A DNA stretch of 64,000 nt from Pseudomonas sp. PH1b (GCF_000633395.1 NZ_AYMU01000002.1:601394-665393); one strand, 5' to 3'. Counted from the stretch's first letter, positions 29,845 to 39,078 are shown. A program made the numbers and translations. Notes: generated by a model from the sequence alone, not told the origin.

Positions 29845-31257
29845 ATGTCAGCCGTTACCAGCCTTATGGAAGATCAGCCGGTGGGGGTGGCCCCTGCATC
29901 GGCGGAGCCCCTTTACCAGTTCGACGAGTCGCCCCTGCTGGCCCGTCAGAGCCGCCAGGAATCCAATGCCCGCAGCTACCCGCGACGTATTCCCCTGGCC
30001 CTGAAACGGGCCAGCGGCATCCACGTCGAGGACGTCGAGGGCCGGCGCTTCATCGATTGCCTGGCCGGCGCCGGGACCCTGGCCCTGGGCCACAACCACC
30101 CGGTGGTGATTGCCGCGATCCAGCAGGTGCTGGCCGATGAGTTGCCACTGCTGACCCTGGACCTGACCACCCCGGTCAAGGACCAGTTCGTCCAGGACCT
30201 GTTCGGCCTGTTGCCCGAGGCCCTGGCCGCCGAGGCCAAGATCCAGTTCTGCGGCCCCACCGGCACCGACGCCGTGGAAGCGGCGCTGAAGCTGGTGCGC
30301 ACCGCCACCGGGCGCAGCACCGTGCTGTCGTTCCAAGGCGGTTACCACGGCATGAGCCAGGGCGCCTTGAGCCTGATGGGCAGCCTGGGGCCCAAGCGCG
30401 CCCTGGCCGGGCTGCTCAACAATGGCGTGCAGTTCCTGCCCTTTCCCTACGACTACCGCTGCCCGTTCGGGCTCGGCGGTGCCGAAGGGGTCAAGGTCAA
30501 CCTGCACTACCTGGAAAACTTGCTCAACGACCCGGAAGCCGGGGTGGCCCTGCCGGCGGCGGTGATCGTCGAGGCGGTGCAGGGCGAGGGCGGAGTGATT
30601 CCGGCGGACCTGGAGTGGCTGCAAGGGCTGCGGCGCATCACTGAAAAAGCCGGTGTGGCGCTGATCGTCGATGAGATCCAGAGCGGTTTTGGTCGTACCG
30701 GCAAGATGTTCGCCTTCGAGCACGCCGGGATCATTCCCGATGTGGTGGTGATGTCCAAGGCCATTGGCGGCAGCCTGCCACTGGCGGTGATGGTCTATCG
30801 CGACTGGCTCGACACCTGGCAGCCGGGGGCCCACGCCGGCACCTTCCGCGGCAATCAGATGGCCATGGCCACCGGTTCTGCGGTGATGCGCTACCTCAAG
30901 GAGCACCGGCTGCCCGAGCACGCGTTGGCCATGGGCGAGCGCTTGCGCGAACACCTGCTGATCCTGCAGCGCGACTTCCCGCAACTGGGGGATGTCCGTG
31001 GCCGCGGCCTGATGCTCGGCGTGGAACTGGTGGACCCGGCCGGCGCGCCGGATGCCCAGGGCCACCCACCGCAGCATGCGCGCCTGGCGCCGTTGGTGCA
31101 GCGCGAATGCCTCAAGCGCGGGCTGATCCTCGAACTGGGCGGGCGCCACGGCAGCGTGGTGCGTTTCCTGCCGCCGCTGGTGATCACGGCCGCGCAGATC
31201 GATCAGGTGGCGGAGATCTTCAGCAAGGCGGTCGCGGCGGCGGTGGCCGGCCTGTAA
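29845..31257 (+). CDS. pvdH: Diaminobutyrate-2-oxoglutarate aminotransferase PvdH
   Basis: PLP-dependent class III aminotransferase of 470 residues. It makes L-2,4-diaminobutyrate from aspartate semialdehyde with glutamate as donor; PvdL uses Dab to build the pyoverdine chromophore. Motifs: phosphate-binding [15 protein letters not shown], Asp in [14 protein letters not shown], and the Schiff-base Lys ~305 in [15 protein letters not shown] 29845 ([10 protein letters not shown]) follows GAGG by nine bases; the open frame upstream overlaps the PvdS promoter and cannot be coding. Length matches the family. Confidence 0.95.
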   Translation: MSAVTSLMEDQPVGVAPASAEPLYQFDESPLLARQSRQESNARSYPRRIPLALKRASGIHVEDVEGRRFIDCLAGAGTLALGHNHPVVIAAIQQVLADELPLLTLDLTTPVKDQFVQDLFGLLPEALAAEAKIQFCGPTGTDAVEAALKLVRTATGRSTVLSFQGGYHGMSQGALSLMGSLGPKRALAGLLNNGVQFLPFPYDYRCPFGLGGAEGVKVNLHYLENLLNDPEAGVALPAAVIVEAVQGEGGVIPADLEWLQGLRRITEKAGVALIVDEIQSGFGRTGKMFAFEHAGIIPDVVVMSKAIGGSLPLAVMVYRDWLDTWQPGAHAGTFRGNQMAMATGSAVMRYLKEHRLPEHALAMGERLREHLLILQRDFPQLGDVRGRGLMLGVELVDPAGAPDAQGHPPQHARLAPLVQRECLKRGLILELGGRHGSVVRFLPPLVITAAQIDQVAEIFSKAVAAAVAGL

Positions 31258-31292
31258 TTTTTCGCGGCCCTGCTTCGTTCCTTCTACACAAC

Positions 31293-31313
31293 CGCCGCGC
31301 CTGGGGCGCGGCG
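31293..31313 (+). other. Strong hairpin between pvdH and the MbtH-like gene
   Basis: CGCCGCGCC (31293-31301) pairs perfectly with GGCGCGGCG (31305-31313) over a 3-base loop. With no T tract it may limit read-through or protect the pvdH message end. Confidence 0.5.
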
Positions 31314-31339
31314 TCCCTTATCAGCGATGGAGACAAGCA

Positions 31340-31564
31340 ATGACTTCAGTATTCGACCGTGAGGACATCCTGTTCCAGGTGGTGGTCAACCATGAAGAGC
31401 AATACTCGATCTGGCCCGACTACAAGGCCGTGCCCCAAGGCTGGCGCACCGTGGGCAAGAGCGGCTTCAAGAAGGACTGCCTGGCCTATATCGAAGAAGT
31501 CTGGACCGACATGCGTCCGCTGAGCCTGCGCCAGAAGATGGACTCGCAGGCAGTGGCCGGCTGA
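31340..31564 (+). CDS. MbtH-like NRPS partner protein
   Basis: A 74-residue MbtH-family protein. These bind adenylation domains of peptide synthetases and are needed for their solubility or activity. The signature [20 protein letters not shown] is complete, with the typical C-terminal helix. GGAGAC precedes ATG 31340. It follows pvdH at 82 bases and probably shares its PvdS promoter; its partners would be PvdL and the other pyoverdine synthetases. Confidence 0.95.
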   Translation: MTSVFDREDILFQVVVNHEEQYSIWPDYKAVPQGWRTVGKSGFKKDCLAYIEEVWTDMRPLSLRQKMDSQAVAG

Positions 31565-31583
31565 TCCTCGATCCGGGCACACA

Positions 31584-31619
31584 AAAGCCCGCTGAACCCT
31601 GGTGTTCAGCGGGCTTTTT
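31584..31619. terminator. Bidirectional rho-independent terminator
   Basis: AAAGCCCGCTGAAC pairs with GTTCAGCGGGCTTT across a six-base loop and is flanked by A and T runs, so it can end both the MbtH-like transcript and the convergent methyltransferase transcript. Confidence 0.93.
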
Positions 31620-31631
31620 CATGTCTCGTGC

Positions 31632-32459
31632 CTAGGTCCTGCGCTTGACGGCCTGCAGGGTGTAGCTCAGCGGCAGGCGCCACGGCGCTTCCTTGAGCCG
31701 CCATTCGCCGTGTTCATCCATTTCCATCTGCCCGGGCAGGGCCTCCCAGGGCAGGCTCTGGTGCTCCACCAGCCCGGTGATCTCCAGGCCCTGGGCCAGC
31801 AGGGCGCTGATGATTTCACCCAGGCCGTGGTTCCATTCGTGGGTCACCGTGGCCTTGAGGGGGCTGTCGGTGTCCACGTAGGTGTTTTCGTCATCCCAGA
31901 CCAGGGGCTCGCTGTGTTCGAAGTAGGGATACTCGACCCGCAGCGAGTCCTGGTGATCTTCATTGAGGGCCCAGAGCATCGGGTGTCCCTCGCGGATGAA
32001 CAGTCGGCCGCCGGGCTTGAGCAGGGTGCCGACGGTGCGTGCCCAGCGCTCGATGCTCGGCAGCCAGCACAGGGCACCGATGCCGGTGTAGACCAGATCG
32101 AAGCTGCCCTGGGGCAGGACCTCGGCGGCCAGGAACACGTCGGACTCGTGGTAGTCGATAGGCGTCTTGCAGCGTTGAGCCAGGGCCCGGGCCTCGGCCA
32201 GGGACGCCGGGGAGAAGTCCACGCCGCTCATCTGCGCGCCGAGGCGAGCCAGGGACAGGGTGTCGGTGCCGATATGGCATTGCAGATGCACCCCGCGCAG
32301 GCCGCGGATATCCCCCAGCAGGGGGCGGTCGAACTGCACCACATCGGAAAGATAGTCGCCGTCGTCGACAAAGCGTTGCACCGCATAATCCGCCGAGGCG
32401 GCGTGCAGGGGCGCGCGTTCGTCCCAGTTGGTCTTGTTGAGTTTCAGGTAGTTGCTCAT
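31632..32459 (-). CDS. SAM-dependent class I methyltransferase
   Basis: Cytosolic methyltransferase of 275 residues. The SAM-binding motif I region is VHLQCHIGTDTLSLARLGA (~62-80), followed by the acidic VDFSP and by FDLVYTGIGALCWLP (motif III/IV region). The C-terminal domain contains a WNHGLGEII segment seen in many UbiE/ybiH-like small-molecule methyltransferases. ATG 32459 (MSNYLKLNKTNWDERA) has CAGGAAA upstream and is preferred over the longer frame. Substrate unknown; it may be unrelated to its pyoverdine neighbours. Confidence 0.85.
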   Translation of the reverse strand: MSNYLKLNKTNWDERAPLHAASADYAVQRFVDDGDYLSDVVQFDRPLLGDIRGLRGVHLQCHIGTDTLSLARLGAQMSGVDFSPASLAEARALAQRCKTPIDYHESDVFLAAEVLPQGSFDLVYTGIGALCWLPSIERWARTVGTLLKPGGRLFIREGHPMLWALNEDHQDSLRVEYPYFEHSEPLVWDDENTYVDTDSPLKATVTHEWNHGLGEIISALLAQGLEITGLVEHQSLPWEALPGQMEMDEHGEWRLKEAPWRLPLSYTLQAVKRRT

Positions 32460-32585
32460 GGCGTGGATTTCCTGTCTGGGCATGTTTGCGAAGCGCAGAC
32501 TAGCACCGGGAAATGCGCACAATCTTGAGGGAATATGTAAGCGCTGCCGCCACCGAACGGGCGGCAGCGGCGACAGGGGGCGGGC

Positions 32586-33575
32586 TCAGCTTTTCGGGGC
32601 CAGGGCCTGGGTGACTTTCTGCAGGTTGCCTTCCAGTTCACTCAGCGGGTCGGCACTGTCGGTTTGCAGTACCAGCAATTGGCTGCCGCCGGCGCTGACC
32701 GCGGCTTTCAGGGCATCGGACGGCTGGCGATGGTGCAGGACAATGGCCACGTCATTGTCCTTGAGCCGGGCTTGCAGTTTCTGCAGTGCTTCGGGCGTCC
32801 ATTGGTTGTCGGCGCGGGCGTCGACTTCCACCAGCTCCAGGTTCAAGCCGCTGACCAGGTAGCCAAAGTGCTCGGAGAGGCTCAGCACGCTGAGGTTGTC
32901 GGCCTCGGCCAGGCGCGCCTCGCTGTCGGCGTTGAGTTTCAGCAAGCGTTGTTTGAGCCCCGCCAGGTTGCTCTCGATCTGTGGCTTGGCTTCGGGGGCC
33001 AGGCGCGCAAGGTCCGCGGCCAGCACGTCGGCCATGCGCCCCAGGTTGTTGCTGGACAGCCAGGGCTGGGCATTCAGCCCGTCGCTCTTGCCCGGTTGCA
33101 GGGCCACCCCGGCCAGGGCGCCGTCCACCGGGCGCGCGGCGTCGATCTCGACGATGCGGATATTGCTGCGCCGGGCGTTGGGGTACAGCGGGTCGTCCGG
33201 CCAGATCGAGCGCAGGCCGATCACTGCGTCGGCATTCAGCGCCAGCTTGCTCAGGGCCGGGGCACCGCGCCCGGTGAAGTAGGCGGTCTGTCGCGAGCCC
33301 GGCAGGTTGGCCGGGGCTGCCCGTTCCAGCTGGACGTCGGTGCCCTGCAGCAGGATCTGCCCCAGGCCGAAGGTCACCGGCAACGAAGCCAGCACCGTCA
33401 GTGGTTTGCTAGAGGTGGCGCTGTGCAGCGCGGTATTGCCCATGCCGTGGTTGGCGACCACGCGCATCGGTTCGAAGTGGTCGCGCTCGGCCAGTGCCGG
33501 AGTGCTGATCAGGCCGCCGAGGGCCAGGGCCAGGGTCAGGCGACGCAGTGACAGGTGAGGCAATGAACTGTGCAT
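32586..33575 (-). CDS. fpvF: Periplasmic binding protein FpvF of the ferripyoverdine iron-release system
   Basis: Secreted ZnuA/TroA-type binding protein of 329 residues with a signal peptide ending near ALA (~29). In P. aeruginosa FpvF binds ferripyoverdine and cooperates with FpvC, which takes the released iron. The long helical backbone region and two-lobe pattern are visible (AVIGLRSIWPDDPLY; LGRMADVLAADLARLAP; LSLSEHFGYLVSGLNLELVEVDA). It is last in the eight-gene operon; its ATG directly follows the fpvE stop (TAAATG). Confidence 0.9.
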   Translation of the reverse strand: MHSSLPHLSLRRLTLALALGGLISTPALAERDHFEPMRVVANHGMGNTALHSATSSKPLTVLASLPVTFGLGQILLQGTDVQLERAAPANLPGSRQTAYFTGRGAPALSKLALNADAVIGLRSIWPDDPLYPNARRSNIRIVEIDAARPVDGALAGVALQPGKSDGLNAQPWLSSNNLGRMADVLAADLARLAPEAKPQIESNLAGLKQRLLKLNADSEARLAEADNLSVLSLSEHFGYLVSGLNLELVEVDARADNQWTPEALQKLQARLKDNDVAIVLHHRQPSDALKAAVSAGGSQLLVLQTDSADPLSELEGNLQKVTQALAPKS

Positions 33576-34475
33576 TTATCCGATATTCCCTTTCAGGCTG
33601 GGGACCGTGCCACGGGCGATGGCGGCCAGGGCGAAGGCCACGCCGGCTACCAGGATGATCGCGGCGCCGGAGGGCACCGGCAGGTCGAAGACGATGGGCA
33701 GCAAGATGCCGCACAGGGTGCTGGCGGTGGCAATGCTCACCGAGATCCAGAAAAAGCCCTTGAGCGACTGGCTCAGCAGGCGCGCCGCTGCTGCCGGGAT
33801 CACCAGCAGGGCGCCCACCAGGATGGCGCCGATGACCTTGACCGCGGCCACGGTGATCAGGGTCACCAGGATCACGAACAGGTAGTCCAGGGACTTCACC
33901 GCCACCCCGCGCACTGCCGCCAGTTGCGGGTTGAAGCTGGCCAGCATGATGCGGTTGTACAGCGGCAGGCTCAGGCCCAGCACCAGGGCGCCGACGATCA
34001 GCAGCACCAGGAGGTCGTTGCCGTTGACCGTGAGCACCGAACCGAACAGCACGTTCTCCAGGATGTGCACGTTGATCTTGCCGGCGAGGATCAGCAGCAG
34101 GCTGGCGCCCAGGGCCAGGGACACCGAGAGGAACACCCCGATCAGGGTGTCCGGAGCCAGGCCGGTACGGTTGCGCAGGTAGTTGAGGAGGATGCCGAAC
34201 AGCAGGCAGTAGCCGAACAGGCTGCCGTAGGGGCCGGTGTAGGGTTCCCCCAGGAGAATGCCGATGGCCACCCCGGTCAGCGCCGCGTGGCCCACCGCCT
34301 CGGAGAAGAAGGCGAAGCGCTTGACCACCACCAGGGTGCCCAGGCCGCCGAGCACCGGGCCGATCAGCAGGCCGGCCAGCAGGGCGTTGACCACGAACCC
34401 GTAGGCCAGGGCTTCGGGCAGGTAGCCGGAAGAGGCCCAGCCCTGGACCATCAGGCGAAAAGCTTCATAACTCAT
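33576..34475 (-). CDS. fpvE: ABC permease FpvE
   Basis: Inner-membrane permease of 299 residues, ABC-3 (ZnuB/TroC) family, with about eight hydrophobic segments. Family marks include RFAFFSEAVGHAALTGVAIG near the cytoplasmic coupling region and VKVIGAILVGALLVIPAAAA. With FpvD it forms the transporter thought to take up iron freed from pyoverdine in the periplasm. ATG 34475 overlaps the fpvD stop (ATGA); the open frame further upstream is the other strand phase of fpvD. Confidence 0.93.
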   Translation of the reverse strand: MSYEAFRLMVQGWASSGYLPEALAYGFVVNALLAGLLIGPVLGGLGTLVVVKRFAFFSEAVGHAALTGVAIGILLGEPYTGPYGSLFGYCLLFGILLNYLRNRTGLAPDTLIGVFLSVSLALGASLLLILAGKINVHILENVLFGSVLTVNGNDLLVLLIVGALVLGLSLPLYNRIMLASFNPQLAAVRGVAVKSLDYLFVILVTLITVAAVKVIGAILVGALLVIPAAAARLLSQSLKGFFWISVSIATASTLCGILLPIVFDLPVPSGAAIILVAGVAFALAAIARGTVPSLKGNIG

Positions 34476-35230
34476 CAGGCAGCACTCCCGCTGGCTGGGG
34501 CGGCGGCGCGCGGGTGGGTGGAGAACAGGCTCAGCAGGCGTTCCGGGGTCAGGGTCTGCGCCGCGGGGCCGTCGAACAGCACCCGGCGGTTGAGCCCGGT
34601 GACCCGGTCGGCCAGGCGGCCTACGGCCTCCAGGTCGTGCTCGATCCACAGCAGGGTGATGCCGCTCTGGCGCCAGTCGTGGAGCAGGCGCTCGAAGACA
34701 TGGATCCCGGCCTCGTCGAGGGCCGACATCGGCTCGTCGAGCACCAGCAACTGCGGGGCCGGAATCAGCCCCTGGGCCAGCAGCACCCGCTGGCGTTCAC
34801 CACCGGACAGGGCGCCCATGCGCCGCTTGCGCTTGTCCTGCATGCCGACCCGCTCCAGGGCCTCGCCAATGGCCTTGGCGTAGTGCCGGCTGAGGCCGAG
34901 GAAGGCCGGGCGGCGCTGGCACATGGCGGCCATGAAGTCGTCCACGGTCATGGGCAGGCCGCGGTCGAACTCCAGGGCCTGGGGCACGTAGCCGATGGTG
35001 CCCGGGGTGTCCGGCCATTGCAGGCGCAGCTGGCCCTGGTGCGGCATCTGCCCCAGCAGGGTCTTGATCAGCGAGCTCTTGCCGCCACCGTTGGGGCCCA
35101 CCAGGGCGTGCACGCTGCCGGGCTGCACCTGGAACTGCACCCGGTCGAGAATGGTGGTGCGGCCCAGGGTCAGGCTGACCTGGTCGAACTCGATCGCCGG
35201 GCCCCGCAGCAGGGTTTCAAGAGCGGTCAT
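34475..35230 (-). CDS. fpvD: ABC ATPase FpvD
   Basis: Cytoplasmic ATPase subunit of 251 residues for the FpvCDEF transporter. Motifs: Walker A GPNGGGKSS (~44-52), Q-loop YVPQ, signature LSGGERQRV, Walker B LLVLDEP and switch His in WIEHD. ZnuC/TroB-like. ATG 35230 overlaps the fpvC stop by four bases. Confidence 0.95.
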   Translation of the reverse strand: MTALETLLRGPAIEFDQVSLTLGRTTILDRVQFQVQPGSVHALVGPNGGGKSSLIKTLLGQMPHQGQLRLQWPDTPGTIGYVPQALEFDRGLPMTVDDFMAAMCQRRPAFLGLSRHYAKAIGEALERVGMQDKRKRRMGALSGGERQRVLLAQGLIPAPQLLVLDEPMSALDEAGIHVFERLLHDWRQSGITLLWIEHDLEAVGRLADRVTGLNRRVLFDGPAAQTLTPERLLSLFSTHPRAAAPASGSAA

Positions 35231-36156
35231 GCCCCGGACTCCTGGATGGCCCGGACCACGGTGTCGAGGTTGCCTTTCATTTCCTTCTCGTACTTGTCGG
35301 CGCTGTAGTCGCCGTAGGAGATGTGCGACAGCGGGTAGAGCTTGACCCCGGACTCGCGCTGGATGGTCTCGACGTAGGTGGAGGGGAAGTCCATCTCGGA
35401 GAAGATCACCTTGACGTCCAGTTCACGCAGCTGGTCGATGGTCTTCTTCAGTTGGCTGGGGCTGGGCTCGATGCCGTGGGCCGGTTCCACCACCGCGGTC
35501 ACTTGCAGGCCGAATTCGCGCAGCAGGTAGTCGTAGGCGGCGTGCACCGTGGCCACTCGCAGGTCGGCGTTGGGTGCCTGGGTCAGCTTGGCCAGGGCGT
35601 CGGCGCGCATCTGCCGCAGGCGCTTGCCGTAGGCGCGGGCGTTCTGGGTGTAGGCCTTGGCGTTGGCCGGGTCCATCTTGCCCAGCTCCCGGGCGATGTT
35701 GTTGACCTGGGCGATGGAGGCGCTGATGGACAGGAAGGTGTGCGGGTTGACCACCTTGCCGGCACCGCGGGCGGCGACGCCGGTGGCGGCCAGCAGCGGT
35801 ACGTTCTGGTTGGCTTCGATCACCGGGATGTCCGGGCGCTCGCTGGCGGCGATCATGCGGTCGGCGAAGTCATCGTGGCCCACGCCGTTGAGTACGATCA
35901 CGTCCAGGCTGCCGATGCGCTTGATGTCTTCGGCCCGGGGCTCGTAGGCGTGGGGGTTGAAGCCGGCCGGAATCAGCGGCACCACCTCGGCCTTGTCACC
36001 GACGATATTCGCCACGTAGCTGTAGTAGGGGTGCAGGGTGATGCCGATGCGCAGGCGCTTGGCTGGGTCGGCGCTGGCCAGGGGGCTGAGCATCAGGGCC
36101 AGCAGGCTGACCAGCAGCACCCGCAGGAAGGGGCGGCGTTGAGATGAAATAGGCAT
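35227..36156 (-). CDS. fpvC: Periplasmic metal-binding protein FpvC
   Basis: Secreted ZnuA/TroA-type metal-binding protein of 309 residues, signal peptide ending near ASA. Likely metal ligands lie in GITLHPYYS, FNPHAYEP, NPHTFLS and the late HISYGDY segments; an HAAYDYLLREFGL block is typical of the family. In P. aeruginosa FpvC is described as a periplasmic iron chaperone receiving iron reduced off pyoverdine. ATG 36156 is chosen; a TTG two codons upstream (36162) has somewhat better spacing to GAGAGAAG, so the start is slightly uncertain. Confidence 0.92.
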   Translation of the reverse strand: MPISSQRRPFLRVLLVSLLALMLSPLASADPAKRLRIGITLHPYYSYVANIVGDKAEVVPLIPAGFNPHAYEPRAEDIKRIGSLDVIVLNGVGHDDFADRMIAASERPDIPVIEANQNVPLLAATGVAARGAGKVVNPHTFLSISASIAQVNNIARELGKMDPANAKAYTQNARAYGKRLRQMRADALAKLTQAPNADLRVATVHAAYDYLLREFGLQVTAVVEPAHGIEPSPSQLKKTIDQLRELDVKVIFSEMDFPSTYVETIQRESGVKLYPLSHISYGDYSADKYEKEMKGNLDTVVRAIQESGA

Positions 36157-36191
36157 GGGCAAGCGGTCTTCTCTCGGGTGAATGCGAATGA

Positions 36192-36764
36192 TCAGTGGCG
36201 ATGCTGGCGGGTGACTCCGGCATCGAATTGCGCCACCACCTGCTGCCAGCCGGCGGCGATCAGTGGCGCGTCGCTCAGGTCGGCGGGCAGGGACGCGGAG
36301 GGGTTGCGGTTGAGCCAGATGTTGGCCTGGGAGTCATCCTTGGCGTCGATGCGCATCAGAAAGGAACCGGCCACCTGCGGGTTCTGGCTCAGGCCCAGGT
36401 AGGCCTGGTCCTGCAATTGCCAGACATGGCCGCCACGGCTCACCGAACTGGCGTCCTGGGCGAAGGGGGCGAAGCCTTCTGCGGCCAGCGCCTCGGGCGT
36501 TGGCAGGCTCTGGCTTTCGGCGCGCAGCAGGAGGATTTCGTCGAGGGTCACCCGCAGGTCGGCATAGATCCCTTGCTCGCCGGCGCTGAGGTCGCGGCGG
36601 GCGTCCAACTGGTGGCTGGCGATGCTGCCGGTCTCGGTTTTTTCGCCGCGCCACAGCACCACAGTGGCGGCCACACTCAGAATCAGCGCGCACAACAGCA
36701 GCACATAGAGGGTTTCGTGGCCGGCACCGGCGGGGCGCACGACCTGGGTGGTGGCTGCTTTCAT
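36192..36764 (-). CDS. fpvK: FpvK, membrane protein of the pyoverdine iron-reduction complex
   Basis: A 190-residue protein (DUF6162-like) with one N-terminal membrane segment (YVLLLCALILSVAATVVLW, ~20-38) and a periplasmic domain. In P. aeruginosa FpvK belongs, with FpvG, FpvH and FpvJ, to the inner-membrane complex that improves reduction of ferripyoverdine iron; its exact role is not known. ATG 36764 overlaps the fpvJ stop (ATGA). The function is assigned from gene order rather than from motifs. Confidence 0.85.
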   Translation of the reverse strand: MKAATTQVVRPAGAGHETLYVLLLCALILSVAATVVLWRGEKTETGSIASHQLDARRDLSAGEQGIYADLRVTLDEILLLRAESQSLPTPEALAAEGFAPFAQDASSVSRGGHVWQLQDQAYLGLSQNPQVAGSFLMRIDAKDDSQANIWLNRNPSASLPADLSDAPLIAAGWQQVVAQFDAGVTRQHRH

Positions 36765-37108
36765 GGGGCCTCGATATCCGCTTGGTCGATTTCCACCACG
36801 TGGCCGGGGCCGGCGTCGAACAGCACGTAGAACTCGGCGGAGGGCTTCTTGAAGGTCAGGGTCGAGTCGTCGCCGAGCTTGCCCGGCACCAGGATGGTTT
36901 CGTCATAGCCGATCACGTCCAGGGTTACCCCCGGCGCGCCGCTGCCATCGGAGAAACCGCCGGTGCAGCGGATCTGCTCGGCGTCGATGGCCTTGCATTC
37001 GCACATCGGGTTGTGGGCCAGGGCACTGGTGCTCAGACCGGCCCCCAGCACCAGCAGGACACTGGCACCCAGGTGCCGCAGGCGAAGCGTGGATACTGCG
37101 CGGATCAT
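36761..37108 (-). CDS. fpvJ: FpvJ, small secreted protein of the pyoverdine iron-reduction complex
   Basis: A 115-residue exported protein with a signal peptide ending near ALA (~31) and a CECKAIDAEQIRCTGG motif just after it, a Cys cluster that could bind metal or a disulfide. ATG 37108 sits six bases after AGGAGG; the preceding ATG at 37111 is only three bases from it. It overlaps the fpvH stop. Role inferred from its place as third gene of the conserved fpvGHJK block. Confidence 0.85.
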   Translation of the reverse strand: MIRAVSTLRLRHLGASVLLVLGAGLSTSALAHNPMCECKAIDAEQIRCTGGFSDGSGAPGVTLDVIGYDETILVPGKLGDDSTLTFKKPSAEFYVLFDAGPGHVVEIDQADIEAP

Positions 37109-37647
37109 CATTTGCCTCCTTGTTTTTCGAGCCAGGCCACGGTGGCCGGAGAGGCCTGGCTCAGGGGAATGGCGGCCTGGTGCAGGCTGCCGTCCCAGCC
37201 TTCCATGGTGATCCACAGTTCGGCGTCGGCCCGGGTCTTTTCCGGGATCGGCAGGCTGGCGCCCATGCGGTACGGGCTGCCGAAGAAGATCACCCCGGCG
37301 GCCCGCAGGCTGCGCGGCTTGCCGATGCGCAGGTAGGTGGCCTTGACCGGGTCGGCGCAGGCCTGGCACAGGGCGGCGTTGAAGCTTTTCATGTAGCCGG
37401 CGGGACCGTCGCGGCGCGGTGCTTCGTTGCGCATTTCCGCCAGGCGCAGGCTCCAGGGGCCGACCTGGACTTCACCGATCTCCCGTTCGCCAAGGCCGCT
37501 GTCGCCGCGAAAAAGCGCGGTGTCGGCAAAGTACTTGGGCATGAACCCCAGGGGGATCAGCAACAGCAGGATGTTCAGGTGGAAGCGCCATTTGTGCCAG
37601 AGCCGGCTCAGGCCCGAGGTCGGGGTTGCGGTGCTGGTCTGGCTCAC
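37108..37647 (-). CDS. fpvH: FpvH, membrane protein of the pyoverdine iron-reduction complex
   Basis: A 179-residue protein with one membrane segment (FHLNILLLLIPLGFMPKYF, ~22-40) and a periplasmic domain holding CQACADP. GTG 37647 overlaps the fpvG stop (GTGA). In P. aeruginosa FpvH interacts with FpvJ and supports iron release by FpvG; the assignment here rests on order, size and topology. Confidence 0.85.
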   Translation of the reverse strand: MSQTSTATPTSGLSRLWHKWRFHLNILLLLIPLGFMPKYFADTALFRGDSGLGEREIGEVQVGPWSLRLAEMRNEAPRRDGPAGYMKSFNAALCQACADPVKATYLRIGKPRSLRAAGVIFFGSPYRMGASLPIPEKTRADAELWITMEGWDGSLHQAAIPLSQASPATVAWLEKQGGK

Positions 37648-38867
37648 GAATGACTCTCCGAGGTTTCGATGCTCATGGCCGGCGCGGGCGCCGTTGCAGG
37701 TTTGCCGACGGGGCGCTGGCGGGTAGCCTTTTCCTCGCGCTTCAGGGCGTTGGCGGTGGCCAGGGCAGTGCGCTTGGTCCAGATCAGCAGGCCGCTGAGG
37801 ACCATCATGCTGAGAATCAGGCCGAAGCAGAACCAGATCAGCTTGACCCAGATGCCGCCAAAGTCACCGGTGTGCAGCGGGCGCATGGATTCGGTGACGA
37901 ACTCCAGGGGAGTGCGGTCGCTGAGCAGGTGCGAGGTGTCCAGGGAGCCGGTATAGGGGTTGATGTTGGCGGTCTGGTACATCAATGGATACCAGCCGCG
38001 GCCACCGACATAGAGGTGGCTGTAGGCGTTGCTGGGCAGGCTGACGAAGCTGATGTCGAAGCCGGGGATCTTCTGCGTGGCGATGTCGATGGCCTGGTTC
38101 AGGGCGATCATCGGCGCCGGGCTGCCGTCGGCGGTGGTCGGTACCTGTTCCCGGGCAATCACCGGGACTATGGGCTCGCTGGAGATGCTGATGTGGTTGT
38201 CGGCGAGGATCGCCTGGATCAGGAACCAGGTGCCGGTGATGGAAATCACCGCGATGAACCAGATCGACCAGATGCCGCTGAGGCGGTGAAAGTCGCCCCA
38301 GAAGATCCGCGCGCCATGACGCAGCCGCAGGGTCGGCTTGAGGAAGCCTTTCCAGAACTTCTTGTAGACCACCAGCCCGGTGACCAGCGAGGCCAGCATC
38401 GGCAGCCCGAGGATGGCCACCAGGTACCAGCCCCAGCTGTAGCCGTTGGTGAAGGGCACCAGCCACCAGCCGTGCAGGGCACGGGTGAAGGCCTGGAAGT
38501 TGAAGTCCGGGCTGGTGCCCTGGATCGCCCCGGTGTACGGGTTGACGTACAGCGTCGGAGAGCGGCCGTCGGGGCGGCTGACGCTGACGCTCAGGGCGAA
38601 GTGGCTTTCGTCCGGGGTGACGATGGTGTCCACCCGGGTCAGGGGTTCGGCGCGCTGGATGGCCTGGACGACCTGGTCGTAGTTCAGCGGCTGGGCATCA
38701 TCCGAGGGTTTGCTGGCGCGGATATCCGGGTTGGCCAGCCACACGATTTCCTGGCTGACCACCGCCAGGGTGCCCGTCACGCAGACGATCAGCACAAAGA
38801 ACCAGATGGGCAATGCCAGCCAGCTGTGCACCAGAAACCAGATTTTTGAACGGGACTTCTTCGACAT
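37644..38867 (-). CDS. fpvG: Inner-membrane ferripyoverdine reductase FpvG
   Basis: PepSY-domain inner-membrane protein of 407 residues with four main membrane helices. In P. aeruginosa FpvG reduces iron held by pyoverdine in the periplasm, releasing it and allowing the siderophore to be recycled. Visible are the N-terminal helix SWLALPIWFFVLIVCVTGTL, PepSY stretches (VNPYTGAIQG; NINPYTGSLD), conserved HGWWLVPF and FHRLSGIW histidines, and a last helix SMMVLSGLLIW. ATG 38867 (MSKKSRSK) fits the family; a GTG at 38903 with GAGG before it would add 12 residues. First gene of fpvGHJKCDEF. Confidence 0.92.
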   Translation of the reverse strand: MSKKSRSKIWFLVHSWLALPIWFFVLIVCVTGTLAVVSQEIVWLANPDIRASKPSDDAQPLNYDQVVQAIQRAEPLTRVDTIVTPDESHFALSVSVSRPDGRSPTLYVNPYTGAIQGTSPDFNFQAFTRALHGWWLVPFTNGYSWGWYLVAILGLPMLASLVTGLVVYKKFWKGFLKPTLRLRHGARIFWGDFHRLSGIWSIWFIAVISITGTWFLIQAILADNHISISSEPIVPVIAREQVPTTADGSPAPMIALNQAIDIATQKIPGFDISFVSLPSNAYSHLYVGGRGWYPLMYQTANINPYTGSLDTSHLLSDRTPLEFVTESMRPLHTGDFGGIWVKLIWFCFGLILSMMVLSGLLIWTKRTALATANALKREEKATRQRPVGKPATAPAPAMSIETSESHS

Positions 38868-38957
38868 TGAATGGGCGTCTTGATTCGAGGGGTGGAGCGG
38901 CACTGGAACCTCAGACCGAGGCCCGGGCTAAAAACGCCCGGGCATAGGCTTGGCCAA

Positions 38958-39000
38958 CGCGGCCTGCTGCATCTAATTAAGACGAATGAGAATCGTAAAT
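38958..39000 (-). promoter_or_regulatory. Candidate iron-regulated promoter of the fpv operon
   Basis: AATGAGAATCGTAA at 38985-38998 resembles the core of a Fur box, with 11 of 14 positions matching AATGATAATCATTA. On the minus strand TTAAT (38980-38976) and CGT (38959-38957) are 16 bases apart, a weak PvdS-like box. Both sit about 100 bases before fpvG, but neither is a strong match. Confidence 0.35.
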
Positions 39001-39078
39001 CCCGAAAGGCGATATGAAAGTAAATGTTTCCAAGCTGTAAAAGCTGGATAAAACCGGGTTTCTCGGGGCATGTTCTGG

